A stretch of 64,000 bases of DNA from Prescottella equi (GTDB taxonomy: Bacteria > Actinomycetota > Actinomycetes > Mycobacteriales > Mycobacteriaceae). The notes below the pieces were generated by a model. That model saw nothing but the letters and a program-made list of their open reading frames with translations, was not told the DNA's origin and searched no databases. Each line of letters opens with the position of its first letter. Position 1 is the stretch's first letter. The stretch spans positions 62,001 through 126,000 of the forward strand of contig NZ_LWTX01000010.1 in NCBI RefSeq assembly GCF_002094305.1, written 5' to 3'. Positions 26,050-34,978 of this stretch are shown here, piece after piece. The translations under genes and the position numbers were made by a program.

Positions 26050-27101
26050 CGCGGTCCACCGCCGTTCGTGGGACCGAACCACGGCTGGACCGGTGGCGGT
26101 ATCGGGGCCTGCGGGTATGCGGGAGGGGCGCCGTAGCCGGGTGGCGGCGGTCCGTAGCCCGGCGCGAACCCGGAGCCCGGTGCGGCGGCGTACTGCCCGG
26201 ACGTCATGGCCAGGAACACCTGCTCGAGGTCCACGTGCTCGGTGACCGCACCGAACACCGTGACGTCCGCTTCCGCAGCGACATGGCCGACAGTGGCGGG
26301 ATCGGCTCCGCCGATCGCGATGCGGCCGTCCGCGAGGTGCTGGATGTCGACGACGCCCGTCGCAGCCAGTGCGGTCGCGAGGCGGGCCGGATCCGAGCAC
26401 GACACCAGCAGGCGCGCCCGGTGAGCGGCCCGCAGCGCGTCCATCGATCCCTGGTGGACGAGCGTGCCGCGGCTGACGATCACGACATGGCTCACCATCT
26501 GCTCGACCTCCCGGAGCAGGTGGCTGGAGACGAGCACGGTGCGTCCGGAGCGCGCGAAACCGATCAGGAAGTCGCGCAGCCACGCGATGCCTTCGGGGTC
26601 GAGGCCGTTCGACGGCTCGTCGAGGACGAGTATCTGCGGGTCGCCGAGCATGGCGGTGGCGATGGTCAGCCGTTGACGCATGCCGAGCGAGAACGTGCCG
26701 GCCTTACGGTCGGCGGCCTCGGTCAGGCCGACGAGGTGCAGCATCTGAGCGGCGCGTCCGTCCGGTACGCCGATGGCCGACGCGTACACGCGGAGGTGGT
26801 CGAGCGCCGTGCGGGCGGGATGCAGGCCGCGCGAGTCCAGGACGACCCCGACGGCACGCGCGGGCTCCTCGATGGTGTGGAACGGAACCCCGAGGATGCG
26901 AGAGTCGCCGCCGGTCGGACGAACGAGGCCCAGCAGCATCCGGAGGGTCGTCGTCTTTCCGGAACCGTTGGGACCGAGGAATCCCGTGATCGACCCGAGC
27001 GGGACGGTGAAACTCAGGTCGGTCACGGCCCGTACAGTCTTGAACTGTTTGGACAGCCGGCGCGCTTCGATCGCGGCCGGCGGTCCCATCTGCACACTCA
27101 C
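26046..27101 (-). CDS. ABC transporter ATP-binding protein with Pro/Gly/Tyr-rich tail
   Basis: 351 residues from GTG 27101, which has GGGGGA upstream. Walker A GPNGSGKT is near 41, the signature is the ABC-2-type FSLGMRQRL near 136, Walker B LVLDEPSNGLDP near 159 and H-loop SSHLL near 190. After a normal CcmA/drug-exporter-type ATPase ending near 310, the last 40 residues are low-complexity (YGPPPPGYGAPPAYPQAP), which is unusual for this family. It forms a two-gene exporter with the permease downstream. Confidence 0.88.
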   Translation of the reverse strand: MSVQMGPPAAIEARRLSKQFKTVRAVTDLSFTVPLGSITGFLGPNGSGKTTTLRMLLGLVRPTGGDSRILGVPFHTIEEPARAVGVVLDSRGLHPARTALDHLRVYASAIGVPDGRAAQMLHLVGLTEAADRKAGTFSLGMRQRLTIATAMLGDPQILVLDEPSNGLDPEGIAWLRDFLIGFARSGRTVLVSSHLLREVEQMVSHVVIVSRGTLVHQGSMDALRAAHRARLLVSCSDPARLATALAATGVVDIQHLADGRIAIGGADPATVGHVAAEADVTVFGAVTEHVDLEQVFLAMTSGQYAAAPGSGFAPGYGPPPPGYGAPPAYPQAPIPPPVQPWFGPTNGGGPR

Positions 27102-27170
27102 GAATGTCCCCCTCGTGTCGACCGGTGGCGATCGAATCCCGACGAGGGTACCGACCGGTTCGGACGGCGA

Positions 27171-27200
27171 GTGCCCGGCGTCGAAGGACGAGCCGGGCAC
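27171..27200 (-). terminator. Hairpin after DUF305 gene
   Basis: GTGCCCGGC (27171-27179) pairs perfectly with GCCGGGCAC (27192-27200) across 12 nt, located 24 nt past the DUF305 stop and about 70 nt before the ABC ATPase start. It separates the copper-type genes from the ABC pair. Confidence 0.6.
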
Positions 27201-27223
27201 CCGACATCCCGACGGGCGCGGAC

Positions 27224-27940
27224 CTACTTGTTCAGCAGGGCTTCCATCTGCGCGATCTCCGCCTGCTGAGAGGACACGATCTGCTGCGCCAGTTGGCGCA
27301 CCTGCTCGCTCTCACCGGTCTGCAGGATCTGCTCGGAACTGGCGACCGCGCCCTGATGGTGGGCGATCATCAGCTCGAGCCACATCTTGTCGAACTCGGC
27401 GTCCTTCGCGTTCTCGAGTGCCTGCATCTGCTCGGCGGACATCATGCCGTGGCCGCCGCCCTCCATGCCGGGCATCGAGTTCATCGACGTCATGGGCATC
27501 GACTGCATGGGCATCGACGTCCCGTCACCCTCCATGCCGTCGTGATCCATGCCGTCGCTGGTGGCGCCGGGGGCCTCGGCCTTGCTCGGCTCCGGTGCGC
27601 CCCACGCCTTCAGCCAGCCCTCCATCTGCTCGATCTCGGGGCCCTGGGCCTTCTCGATCTGGTCGGCCAACGCGATGATGTCGGGATTCCCGGTGCGGCT
27701 CGGGACCAGCTCGGCCATTTCGACGGCCTGTTCGTGATGCGGGATCATCATCTGGACGTACTCCACGTCCGCGTCGTTGTGCGGGCCGCCCTGTTCGGCG
27801 GTGCCGGACGCGCTGACCGAGGCGCTCGTGGTGGCGCTGGTGGTCGCGTTGTCGTCGGATTCGTCGCTGGTGCATCCGGCGACGAGTGCGACGACCGCTG
27901 CTGCGGATCCGACGGCGACGAGCATGCGCTTGCTGTTCAT
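27224..27940 (-). CDS. DUF305 lipoprotein, copper-associated type
   Basis: 238 residues. The signal peptide ends in the lipobox LVAGC near residue 23. Two DUF305 halves, each with an HH pair, follow: VQMMIPHHEQAVEMAEL near 65 and LELMIAHHQGAVASSEQ near 195. Between them lies a Met/His/Asp-rich stretch (MDHDGMEG and MPMQSMPMTSM) of the kind that binds copper. It is exported and lipid-anchored. With the His-rich DUF6153 gene immediately upstream it forms a pair commonly linked to copper or silver handling in actinobacteria; that role is inferred. Confidence 0.88.
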   Translation of the reverse strand: MNSKRMLVAVGSAAAVVALVAGCTSDESDDNATTSATTSASVSASGTAEQGGPHNDADVEYVQMMIPHHEQAVEMAELVPSRTGNPDIIALADQIEKAQGPEIEQMEGWLKAWGAPEPSKAEAPGATSDGMDHDGMEGDGTSMPMQSMPMTSMNSMPGMEGGGHGMMSAEQMQALENAKDAEFDKMWLELMIAHHQGAVASSEQILQTGESEQVRQLAQQIVSSQQAEIAQMEALLNK

Positions 27941-28023
27941 GATTCGTACTTTCCTCACGTATTCGGTGATCGGGGTCCGGACTGCGGCCGGAACGGCGGA
28001 GAAGCCGCGCCGCAGTGGCCCTG

Positions 28024-28422
28024 TCACACCCGCAGGATGCAGAGCGACGACAGGAACGCCGACGTGGTGGGGGCGAACGGTGGCCCGCGGCCGGCGCGGC
28101 CTGCAGGTCCCGCTGCTCGGGGCAGGCGGATGCGCCGGGTCCGGGCGGTCCGCAGGAGCAACCAGATCGCGAGGGTGAGGGTCGCCGCGACGAGCACTGC
28201 GAGGCAGAGGTGGAAGGCCCCGTGATCTGGGGCGTGGTCGGTGTCGTCGGGCGCACCGCTCGGGTCCGGTGCGGGGTGGCCGTAATGTCCCGGCCCGTGG
28301 TGGCTGGAGGCGGTCGGCTCCGCGAGCGTGCCCGTCGTCACGTGATGCATCGCGAGAACACCGAGGGTGAGCGCGCAGAGGGCCACGAGTCGAGCGAACG
28401 TCACTCGAAGCTGGCCGGGCAT
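28024..28422 (-). CDS. DUF6153-like His-rich membrane protein
   Basis: 132 residues with two hydrophobic segments (about 8-27 and 69-92) flanking a short exported loop rich in His (SSHHGPGHYGH and DHAPDHGAFH). This is the DUF6153 layout, often next to DUF305 genes. It lies 83 nt upstream of the DUF305 gene and 30 nt downstream of an alpha/beta hydrolase in the same direction. Probably metal-binding; not characterised. Confidence 0.75.
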   Translation of the reverse strand: MPGQLRVTFARLVALCALTLGVLAMHHVTTGTLAEPTASSHHGPGHYGHPAPDPSGAPDDTDHAPDHGAFHLCLAVLVAATLTLAIWLLLRTARTRRIRLPRAAGPAGRAGRGPPFAPTTSAFLSSLCILRV

Positions 28423-28452
28423 GCCTTCGACTGTACCGACCGGAAGGGTCGG

Positions 28453-29271
28453 TCACCGGGCCAGAAAGGGCAACACCTCCGCGAGGAACTCGCTGGGGCA
28501 GTCCAGCTGCGGACAATGCCCGCAACTCGGGATGACGGCGACGGCGCGGTCCGCGGTGACGGTCACCCGGCGCGCGGCCTTGGCGGGGGTGAGGAGGTCG
28601 TTCTCGCCCCACAGCAGGAGTGCGGGCACGGTCAGCTCGTCGAGCATCCGGGGAATCGGGAGATCCGCGATCTCGCGGATGACGACGGTGCCGATCGCGA
28701 GCAGGTTCGAGACCTGCTGCCGCGTCGCGTAGTGCTCGCTGTATCCGGCGCGGACGGCCGCGTCGGCGCGGAGCGGATGACGCAGCGCCAGGCCCGCATA
28801 GACGGCGCCCATCATCTGTTGTAGGTAGCGGTCGGGCAGCGGTGCGGTGAGCAGCCGGGTGATCCTGTCGAGCCGCAGCTGGGTGCCCCGCGTCCACGTG
28901 CGCGGGATTCCGGTGACGCCGGGCATGTCCGACAGCACGACGTTCGCGACGAGGTCCGGCCGCTGCGAAGCGAAGGCGAGTGCCGTCACCGATCCGAGCG
29001 AGTTGCCGATCACGCTCACGGGCTCCGGTTCGTCGGCGACGAGATCGGCGAGGGCCTCCACGTAGCCGTCGATGAGCGGTTCGCGCCAGTACCCGGAACT
29101 GCGCCCGAAACCGGGCAGGTCCACCGCGAGCACGCGATATCGCTCGGCGAGCGTCGGGATCACCTTCTGCCACGTGCCGCCGTGGTCGGAGTACCCGTGG
29201 ACGAGCACCACGGTGCGGTCCCCGGCGCCGACGGCCAGGACGTGGGGTGGGTCAGGAGTTTCGGAAAGCAC
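28453..29271 (-). CDS. Alpha/beta hydrolase
   Basis: 272 residues. HGYSDHGG near residue 25 is the oxyanion motif, GNSLGS near 98 carries the nucleophile Ser, GENDLL near 217 the acid and CGHCPQLD near 251 the His. GTG 29271 follows AAGGAAGG. The operon around it runs EcsC-like protein, this hydrolase, DUF6153, DUF305. Substrate unknown; the family also includes meta-cleavage product hydrolases and lipases. Confidence 0.82.
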   Translation of the reverse strand: MLSETPDPPHVLAVGAGDRTVVLVHGYSDHGGTWQKVIPTLAERYRVLAVDLPGFGRSSGYWREPLIDGYVEALADLVADEPEPVSVIGNSLGSVTALAFASQRPDLVANVVLSDMPGVTGIPRTWTRGTQLRLDRITRLLTAPLPDRYLQQMMGAVYAGLALRHPLRADAAVRAGYSEHYATRQQVSNLLAIGTVVIREIADLPIPRMLDELTVPALLLWGENDLLTPAKAARRVTVTADRAVAVIPSCGHCPQLDCPSEFLAEVLPFLAR

Positions 29272-29304
29272 GGCGCCCTTCCTTTCCTCGTCCGGCCCCG
29301 GTCC

Positions 29305-30045
29305 TCAGCGCCGGATGGCGCGGGTCTCACTGTCGGGAGGCTCGACCACGTGCAGTCGCGCCTCGCCCGGCAGACCGGCCCGGTCGTGCCACAGCGCCGG
29401 TGCCGGTCCGAAGGCCTCACGAGCATTGTCGATCACACCACGTCCGATCGCGCGGTTTCCCGCACCGCCGATGACGGCGCCGACACCCGCCGGCAGGAGT
29501 TTGCCGAGGACCAGGGCACTGCGCTTGGCGGCGTACTTGGTCACGAACTTGCGGACCAGGGAGGTGTTCATCGTCTTCATCGTCCCGGACGGAATCCGGC
29601 CGGTGACGAGTCGCGCCCAGTTGGTCGCGGTGATTCCGGTGGCCTTCTCGACGATCTCCATTCCGGATTCGCCCAGCGCCACGGCCAGGACGAGGGCGCG
29701 ACGTTGCTGGTGGTCGACGGGGGAGATGCCGTGAACGGACGCGATCGCGAGCGTGAGCAGTGCCGAGGCCTCGAGGAAGAACGCGGTCTCGGCGCCGACC
29801 GCGGCGATCGACGCCACCGTGCCCACCGCGGGAACCGCAGCGGTGGCCCCGACCGCGCTGCCGCTGCCGGTGACGGCCCTCAGGAACATCTTCTCCATGC
29901 GCGCGACGATCTGCGCGGGCGTCTCATCGGGGTGGGCGCGCCGCACGCGTTCGACGTACTTCGCGACCGCTGGGGCCTGCAGTCGGCTCGCGTTGTCCAG
30001 GACGGAGACGATCGTCGACTCCATTCGGCTCTGCTTATCGGCCAT
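29305..30045 (-). CDS. EcsC-like helical protein of unknown function
   Basis: 246 residues with no enzyme motif. The N-terminal 55 residues are charged helix; two Ala/Gly-rich hydrophobic helices lie at about 60-105 (ATAAVPAVGTVASIAAVGAET), then an HGI-P dipeptide region and a KLLPAGVGAVIGGAGN helix near 186. This arrangement resembles the EcsC family, whose role is poorly known. Start ATG 30045 has GAGGA upstream. The family name is tentative. Confidence 0.6.
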   Translation of the reverse strand: MADKQSRMESTIVSVLDNASRLQAPAVAKYVERVRRAHPDETPAQIVARMEKMFLRAVTGSGSAVGATAAVPAVGTVASIAAVGAETAFFLEASALLTLAIASVHGISPVDHQQRRALVLAVALGESGMEIVEKATGITATNWARLVTGRIPSGTMKTMNTSLVRKFVTKYAAKRSALVLGKLLPAGVGAVIGGAGNRAIGRGVIDNAREAFGPAPALWHDRAGLPGEARLHVVEPPDSETRAIRR

Positions 30046-30204
30046 CGTCGGTCCTCACATCGGTTTCCGGTGTCGGCGGTCCGGGCGGTCGTCAGCCAAC
30101 TATATGGAAACGGGCGAGACGACCGCCGAATTCCCCGCTCGGGGGGTGGTGGCGCGGATAGGCTGGACCGGTCCGTGACGCCGAGCCGAGAGCAGGTGTT
30201 CGAC

Positions 30205-30591
30205 ATGTCCGGTGCGACCCGGGTCTGGCCCGCCCTGCGATACGCGGACGCCCGTGCGGCGATCGTGTTCCTCGTCGAGGCGTTCGGTTTCGAGGAGAAG
30301 GCGGTGTACGGCGAGGGCAGCCGCGTCGACCACGCCGAGTTGGTGTGGCCGGGCGGCGGGGGCGTGATGCTCGGCTCCCCGCGTGAGGACTCCGTGCTCG
30401 GCGAGCTGCCCAGCGGCGTCGGGGCGGTGTACCTCGTGACGGACGACCCGGACGGGCTGTACCTGCGGGCGGTGGATGCAGGCGCCTCCGTTGTCGACGG
30501 TCTGCGCGACGAGGACTACGGCTCGCGCGGATTCACGTGCCGCGATCCGGAGGGCGTGTACTGGAGTTTCGGCACCTACACCGGTGAGTGA
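30205..30591 (+). CDS. VOC/glyoxalase-fold protein
   Basis: 128 residues with the paired beta-alpha-beta-beta-beta modules of the vicinal oxygen chelate fold, close to the PhnB/bleomycin-resistance group (ALRYADARAAIVFLVEAFGFE at the start, CRDPEGVYWSFGTY at the end). ATG 30205 is preferred with AGCAGG upstream; an in-frame GTG at 30175 is possible. It ends 7 nt from the convergent GST gene. Confidence 0.8.
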   Translation: MSGATRVWPALRYADARAAIVFLVEAFGFEEKAVYGEGSRVDHAELVWPGGGGVMLGSPREDSVLGELPSGVGAVYLVTDDPDGLYLRAVDAGASVVDGLRDEDYGSRGFTCRDPEGVYWSFGTYTGE

Positions 30592-30598
30592 ACCACGC

Positions 30599-31669
30599 TC
30601 ACTCGTGCCGTTCGGTGGCCCAGTGCGACGGGGGCACAACCTCTTCCGGCCGCGGAGGATGTGGCGCGGTGCCGTTCCCGAAGGGGCGTCCGCCCAGCGC
30701 TTCGCGGCCGTGCGGTTCGAGCCAGGGCGACAGGTCCGGACCCTTCGGCACGATCTGCGTCGGATTGATGTCGCGGTGCACGATGTAGTAGTGCTGCTTG
30801 ATCTGGGTGAAGTCGATGGTGTCACCGAACCCGGGCGTCTGGAACAGATCTCGCGCATAGTTCCACAGCACAGGCATCTCCGACAGCTTGCTGCGGTTGC
30901 ACTTGAAATGTCCGTGGTACACGGCGTCGAATCGGGCGAGCGTCGTGAACAGCCGGACGTCGGCCTCGGTGATGGTGTCGCCCACCAGGAAGCGCTGTGT
31001 CGACAGGCGTTCGGTGAGCCAGTCGAGTCGGGCGAAGAGTCGGTCGTAGGCGGCGTCGTAGGCGTCCTGTGATCCGGCGAAGCCGCAGCGGTACACCCCG
31101 TTGTTGACGTCGTGGAACACCAGATCGGACACCTCGTCGATCTCGGTGCGCAGATCCTCGGGATACAGGTCGGGGGCGCCCTCGCGATGGAACTGTTTCC
31201 ACTCGGTCGACAGGTCGAGAGTGATCTGGGCGAAGTCGTTGGTGACCACCTGCCCGGTGGAGATCTCCACCATCGCCGGCACGGTGATGCCGCGCGGGTA
31301 GTCGGGGAAGCGGGCGAAGTAGGCGTCCTGCAGTCGGGGGATCCGCAGCACGGGATCGACACCGCCCGGATCGAGGTCGAACGTCCAGCTCCGCTCGTCG
31401 TGCGTGGGACCGCAGATGCCCATGGACAGAACATCTTCCAGGCCCAGCAGGCGGCGGACGATGATCGCGCGATTGGCCCACGGGCACGCGCGGGCCACGA
31501 TCAACCGGTACCGCCCGGGCTCTACGGGATAGCCGTCCCGGCCGTCGGCGGTGATCCGGGTGGTGATGTAGCGGGTGTCGCGCGTGAATTCCTTGCCGGG
31601 CTCCACGAAATCGGCGCCCGCTCCCGTCTCGGACGTGCTGTCCGTGCGGTCGTTCCCGTCGTCACTCAT
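30599..31669 (-). CDS. Xi-class glutathione S-transferase-like reductase (YqjG/ECM4 type)
   Basis: 356 residues. ARACPWANR near residue 60 carries the CPWA active site of S-glutathionyl-hydroquinone reductases, and a C-terminal helical GST domain includes HHDINPTQIVP-like residues (HRDINPTQIVPKGP). Family enzymes reduce glutathionyl-hydroquinones. Actinobacteria use mycothiol, so the real thiol partner may differ. The length is normal for the class. Confidence 0.87.
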   Translation of the reverse strand: MSDDGNDRTDSTSETGAGADFVEPGKEFTRDTRYITTRITADGRDGYPVEPGRYRLIVARACPWANRAIIVRRLLGLEDVLSMGICGPTHDERSWTFDLDPGGVDPVLRIPRLQDAYFARFPDYPRGITVPAMVEISTGQVVTNDFAQITLDLSTEWKQFHREGAPDLYPEDLRTEIDEVSDLVFHDVNNGVYRCGFAGSQDAYDAAYDRLFARLDWLTERLSTQRFLVGDTITEADVRLFTTLARFDAVYHGHFKCNRSKLSEMPVLWNYARDLFQTPGFGDTIDFTQIKQHYYIVHRDINPTQIVPKGPDLSPWLEPHGREALGGRPFGNGTAPHPPRPEEVVPPSHWATERHE

Positions 31670-31698
31670 CGCGCATCAGCTCCGTGTGTCGGTCCTTC

Positions 31699-32403
31699 TC
31701 ACACGGTACTGGGGGTGACCGCGATCGACAGGTGGGTTCCGAGTTCTTCGTAGCCCAGCCGGGCCGCCAGCCGCCGGGACGCGACGTTGTCGCGGTGGGC
31801 GCGCCACTGCGGGATCAGGCCGGCATCGAGGGCGTCGTTGGTGGCCAGCTGCGCCGCGGTCATCCCCAGCCCGCGGCGCCGCGCGAACGGGGCCGTCAGT
31901 GCGCCCATGTCGGCGACGATGCCCTGCCATTCCGTGTAACCGGCGGATGCGAGGGGACGGTGATCGTCGTCGACGATCGTGTACCACGTGGACTTGCCGG
32001 TGAGGCCGGCTTCGGCGACGTCGTCCGGTGGGCACAGACTCTGGAGCGCGACGACGTGCTCGCGCTCGTGCGAGACGAGCGGCTCGTCGACCGCGATGCT
32101 CTTGCCGAAGTCGGCCGCCCAGCCCAGTTCCACGGGACCCGAACAGCGTCCGGCGTGGTCCTTCGCGAGGGCGAGCAGCCCGCCGCCGTGGACCAGTTCG
32201 TCGTCGTCGTGCAGCCGTGCCCGTTCCACCGCCCAGTCCGGACCCACGAGCGCACTCGCACCCGAGACCGTGACGAACCGGATCCGGTCCGTCGTCTCGT
32301 CGACCCGCACGTGGCGGGTGCCGGGCTCGCCGAGGGCGCGGTCCGAAAGCCCCAGTTCCCGGGCCCACGCCAGCCGGATGATGTCGATCTGATGGCCGTC
32401 CAC
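31699..32403 (-). CDS. GNAT family N-acetyltransferase (FR47-like)
   Basis: About 234 residues from GTG 32403. The C-terminal third is a GNAT/FR47 core: GYTEWQGIVADMGALTAPFARRRGLG with the acetyl-CoA loop R-R-G-L-G, then WRAHRDNVASRRLAARLGYEELGTH. The N-terminal part is variable. An in-frame ATG at 32499 would overlap the divergent regulator's start and is less likely. Substrate unknown. Confidence 0.78.
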   Translation of the reverse strand: MDGHQIDIIRLAWARELGLSDRALGEPGTRHVRVDETTDRIRFVTVSGASALVGPDWAVERARLHDDDELVHGGGLLALAKDHAGRCSGPVELGWAADFGKSIAVDEPLVSHEREHVVALQSLCPPDDVAEAGLTGKSTWYTIVDDDHRPLASAGYTEWQGIVADMGALTAPFARRRGLGMTAAQLATNDALDAGLIPQWRAHRDNVASRRLAARLGYEELGTHLSIAVTPSTV

Positions 32404-32491
32404 GCGAACAACGGTAGTGCCTGCCGCGGACCACTGATCCGGCGCCGATGGGCGTACCGTCGAATCAGCAAGGCGGATCGAGGGAGCGTGA

Positions 32492-34861
32492 GTGCTCATG
32501 TCGCCCACCGCACGTAGCACGGGGCTGGGAAACCTCCCCTCCACGTTGACGACCTTCGTCGGTAGGCGGCGCGATGTCACCGGTGCCAAGAGGTTGCTCG
32601 CCGAGTCGCGGCTGGTGACACTCATCGGAATCGGCGGAGTCGGCAAGACGCGATTGGCGCTGCGGGTGGCCGAGGATGTGCGGCGCGACTTCCCGGACGG
32701 TGCATGGTTCGTCGAACTCGCGGATCTGCACGATCCGGGTCTGGTGCCCGACACGGTCGCGGCGGTGTTCGCACTGCACGACCAGGCTGCGCAGTCGCCG
32801 TCCCACCTGCTGGCGGAACACCTGACGAGCCGGAACGCCCTGATCGTCCTCGACAACTGCGAACACCTGTTGGACGCGGCTGCGAAGCTCGTCGACGAAC
32901 TGCTGCGGGAGTGCCCGGGGGTTCGGGTCGTCGCAACGAGCCGGGAGCCGCTCGGGGTAGGCGGTGAGGCCGTCCTGCGCGTTCCCCCGCTGGCGGTGCC
33001 GGATCCCGACCGGCCACCGAGCCTCGAGGCGTTGCCCGGATACGAGTCGGTGACGCTGTTCGAGGAACGCGCCCGCGCGGCCGTCCCGGATTTCGCGGTC
33101 ACGGACGACAACCGGGAGACGGTGGTCCGGATCTGTCACCGACTGGACGGGCTGCCGCTGCCGATCGAACTGGCTGCGGCGCGTCTTCGGGCGCTCTCGC
33201 TCGACCAGATTCTCGACCGTTTGACCGACCGCTATCGCATCCTCACTGCGGGGAGCCGCGTGGCGCCGACGCGGCAGCAGACCCTGCGCCTGAGTGTCGA
33301 CTGGAGCTACGACCTCTGCACCCGGGAGGAACAGCGATTGTGGGCCAGGCTGTCGGTGTTCTCGGGAGGATTCGAACTCGACGCCGTGGAGAGCATCTGC
33401 GCCGATCGAGGTGGTGCGGGCAACATGGTCGACCTGGTGGCCTCGTTGGTCGACAAGTCCATCCTCACGGTGGAGAAGTCGGCGGCCGGTGTGCGCTACG
33501 GCATGCTCGAGACGCTGCGCGACTACGGGCAGGAGAAGCTCGAGGAGTCGGGCCTGTGCCGGGAGTGTCGGACGCGGCACCGGGACTGGTACCTCGGATT
33601 CGCCGAGAGTTCGCACGCGAATTGGGTGGGCCCCGAGCAGCCGGAGCGGATCGCTCGACTGACCCGGGAGCGGGCGAACCTGCGCGACGCCCTCGAATTC
33701 GGCGTGACCGAGCCCGGCTCGGGCGAGTACGCGGTGCGGATGGCGAACGCCCTGTACCCCTTCTGGTTCTGCCGCGGGATGCTCGGCGAGGGACGGCACT
33801 GGTTCGCACGGGCGCTCGACGCGTCTGATGCCGGTCCGGGCCGGGCGCGGATCTCGGCTCTGTGCTTCGCCAGCCAACTCGCGGGCATGCAGGAGGACTT
33901 CACGGCGGGAGCGGCGCTGGTCGCCGAGGCCGGGCAGCTCGCGGTGGTGATCGGTGATCCCGTCGTGGACGCCCTCGTCGCGCATGCCCGGGGGCGTCAG
34001 GCGCTGTACCGGGGCGAGTTGGCCGAGTCGATCGGGTTCTTCGAGCGTGCGGTCGGGCCCATGCGGAGCCTGCCGGATCCGCACGGGCTCATCTGGGCGC
34101 TGCTGGGACTGGGCTTGGTGACCGGTATGAGCGGGGACGTCGGCGTCGCACGGGCCTGCCTCGAGGAAGTGCTCGCCATCACCCGTTCTCGTGGCGAGTC
34201 GGAGTACCGCGCGCGGGCGATGTTCCTCCTGGGGCTGAGCCTGTGGCGGCAGGGCGAATACGAACGTGCGAGCTCACTGTTCACCGAGGCGCTGACGCTG
34301 GCCGTCCTGGTGGACGACCGGTTCGCGGGCGCGGGGTGTATCGAGGCGCTGGCCTGGGAGGCGGCCCAGGCGCGGGACGGCGACCGGGCGGCAGTGCTCT
34401 CCGGCGCCGCACAGTCCCTCCGGCAGACGATGGGGGTACCCCCGGTGCTGATACCGACCATGCTGATGTTCCACGAGGAGTGCCGTCGCCGCTCCCGCGC
34501 GCTGCTCGGTGAGCGCGCGTTCGAGGGCGCACTCGCTCGCGGGGCCGCACTGGAGTTCGCCGACGCCACGGACTACGCGCTGCACCGGAGCGACAGTTCG
34601 GGGTTGACCCGAGGCGAGATGGACGCCCCGACGGCCCCCATGCGGATCGTGGTGCCCGCGGAGGAGTCGCCGGGCCTCACCCGGAGGGAACGGCAGGTCG
34701 CCGATCTGGTCGCGCAGGGCATGACGAACCGGGAGATCGCCGAGACCCTGGTGATCTCGCAGCGCACCGCGGAGGGGCATGTCGAGCGGGTGCTCGCCAA
34801 GTTGGGCTTCGGATCCCGCACCCAGATCGCGGCATGGGTGGCGGAGCGGAACCGGGCGTGA
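32492..34861 (+). CDS. STAND-type LuxR-family regulator
   Basis: 789 residues. An NB-ARC-like NTPase begins near 20 (FVGRRRDV) with Walker A GIGGVGKT at 46-53, Walker B ALIVLDNCEHLL near 125 and an ATSREPLG sensor near 156. Residues about 330-700 are TPR-like helices. The C-terminal 60 residues are a LuxR helix-turn-helix (LTRRERQVADLVAQGMTNREIA). GTG 32492 and ATG 32498 both follow GAGGGAG. STAND regulators assemble on ligand and ATP. It faces the GNAT gene and precedes the co-directional CoA gene cluster, a plausible target. Confidence 0.9.
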   Translation: MLMSPTARSTGLGNLPSTLTTFVGRRRDVTGAKRLLAESRLVTLIGIGGVGKTRLALRVAEDVRRDFPDGAWFVELADLHDPGLVPDTVAAVFALHDQAAQSPSHLLAEHLTSRNALIVLDNCEHLLDAAAKLVDELLRECPGVRVVATSREPLGVGGEAVLRVPPLAVPDPDRPPSLEALPGYESVTLFEERARAAVPDFAVTDDNRETVVRICHRLDGLPLPIELAAARLRALSLDQILDRLTDRYRILTAGSRVAPTRQQTLRLSVDWSYDLCTREEQRLWARLSVFSGGFELDAVESICADRGGAGNMVDLVASLVDKSILTVEKSAAGVRYGMLETLRDYGQEKLEESGLCRECRTRHRDWYLGFAESSHANWVGPEQPERIARLTRERANLRDALEFGVTEPGSGEYAVRMANALYPFWFCRGMLGEGRHWFARALDASDAGPGRARISALCFASQLAGMQEDFTAGAALVAEAGQLAVVIGDPVVDALVAHARGRQALYRGELAESIGFFERAVGPMRSLPDPHGLIWALLGLGLVTGMSGDVGVARACLEEVLAITRSRGESEYRARAMFLLGLSLWRQGEYERASSLFTEALTLAVLVDDRFAGAGCIEALAWEAAQARDGDRAAVLSGAAQSLRQTMGVPPVLIPTMLMFHEECRRRSRALLGERAFEGALARGAALEFADATDYALHRSDSSGLTRGEMDAPTAPMRIVVPAEESPGLTRRERQVADLVAQGMTNREIAETLVISQRTAEGHVERVLAKLGFGSRTQIAAWVAERNRA

Positions 34862-34978
34862 TCCGCGATGGCGCCCGAGCCGGAAACAGGTAGCCGAAAC
34901 GGGTAGATCCACCGTCCCGGTATCCGCGGGCGGCCGGAAACGTGTGATGCAACGCATACCGGAAGTCGAGGTGCCGCC

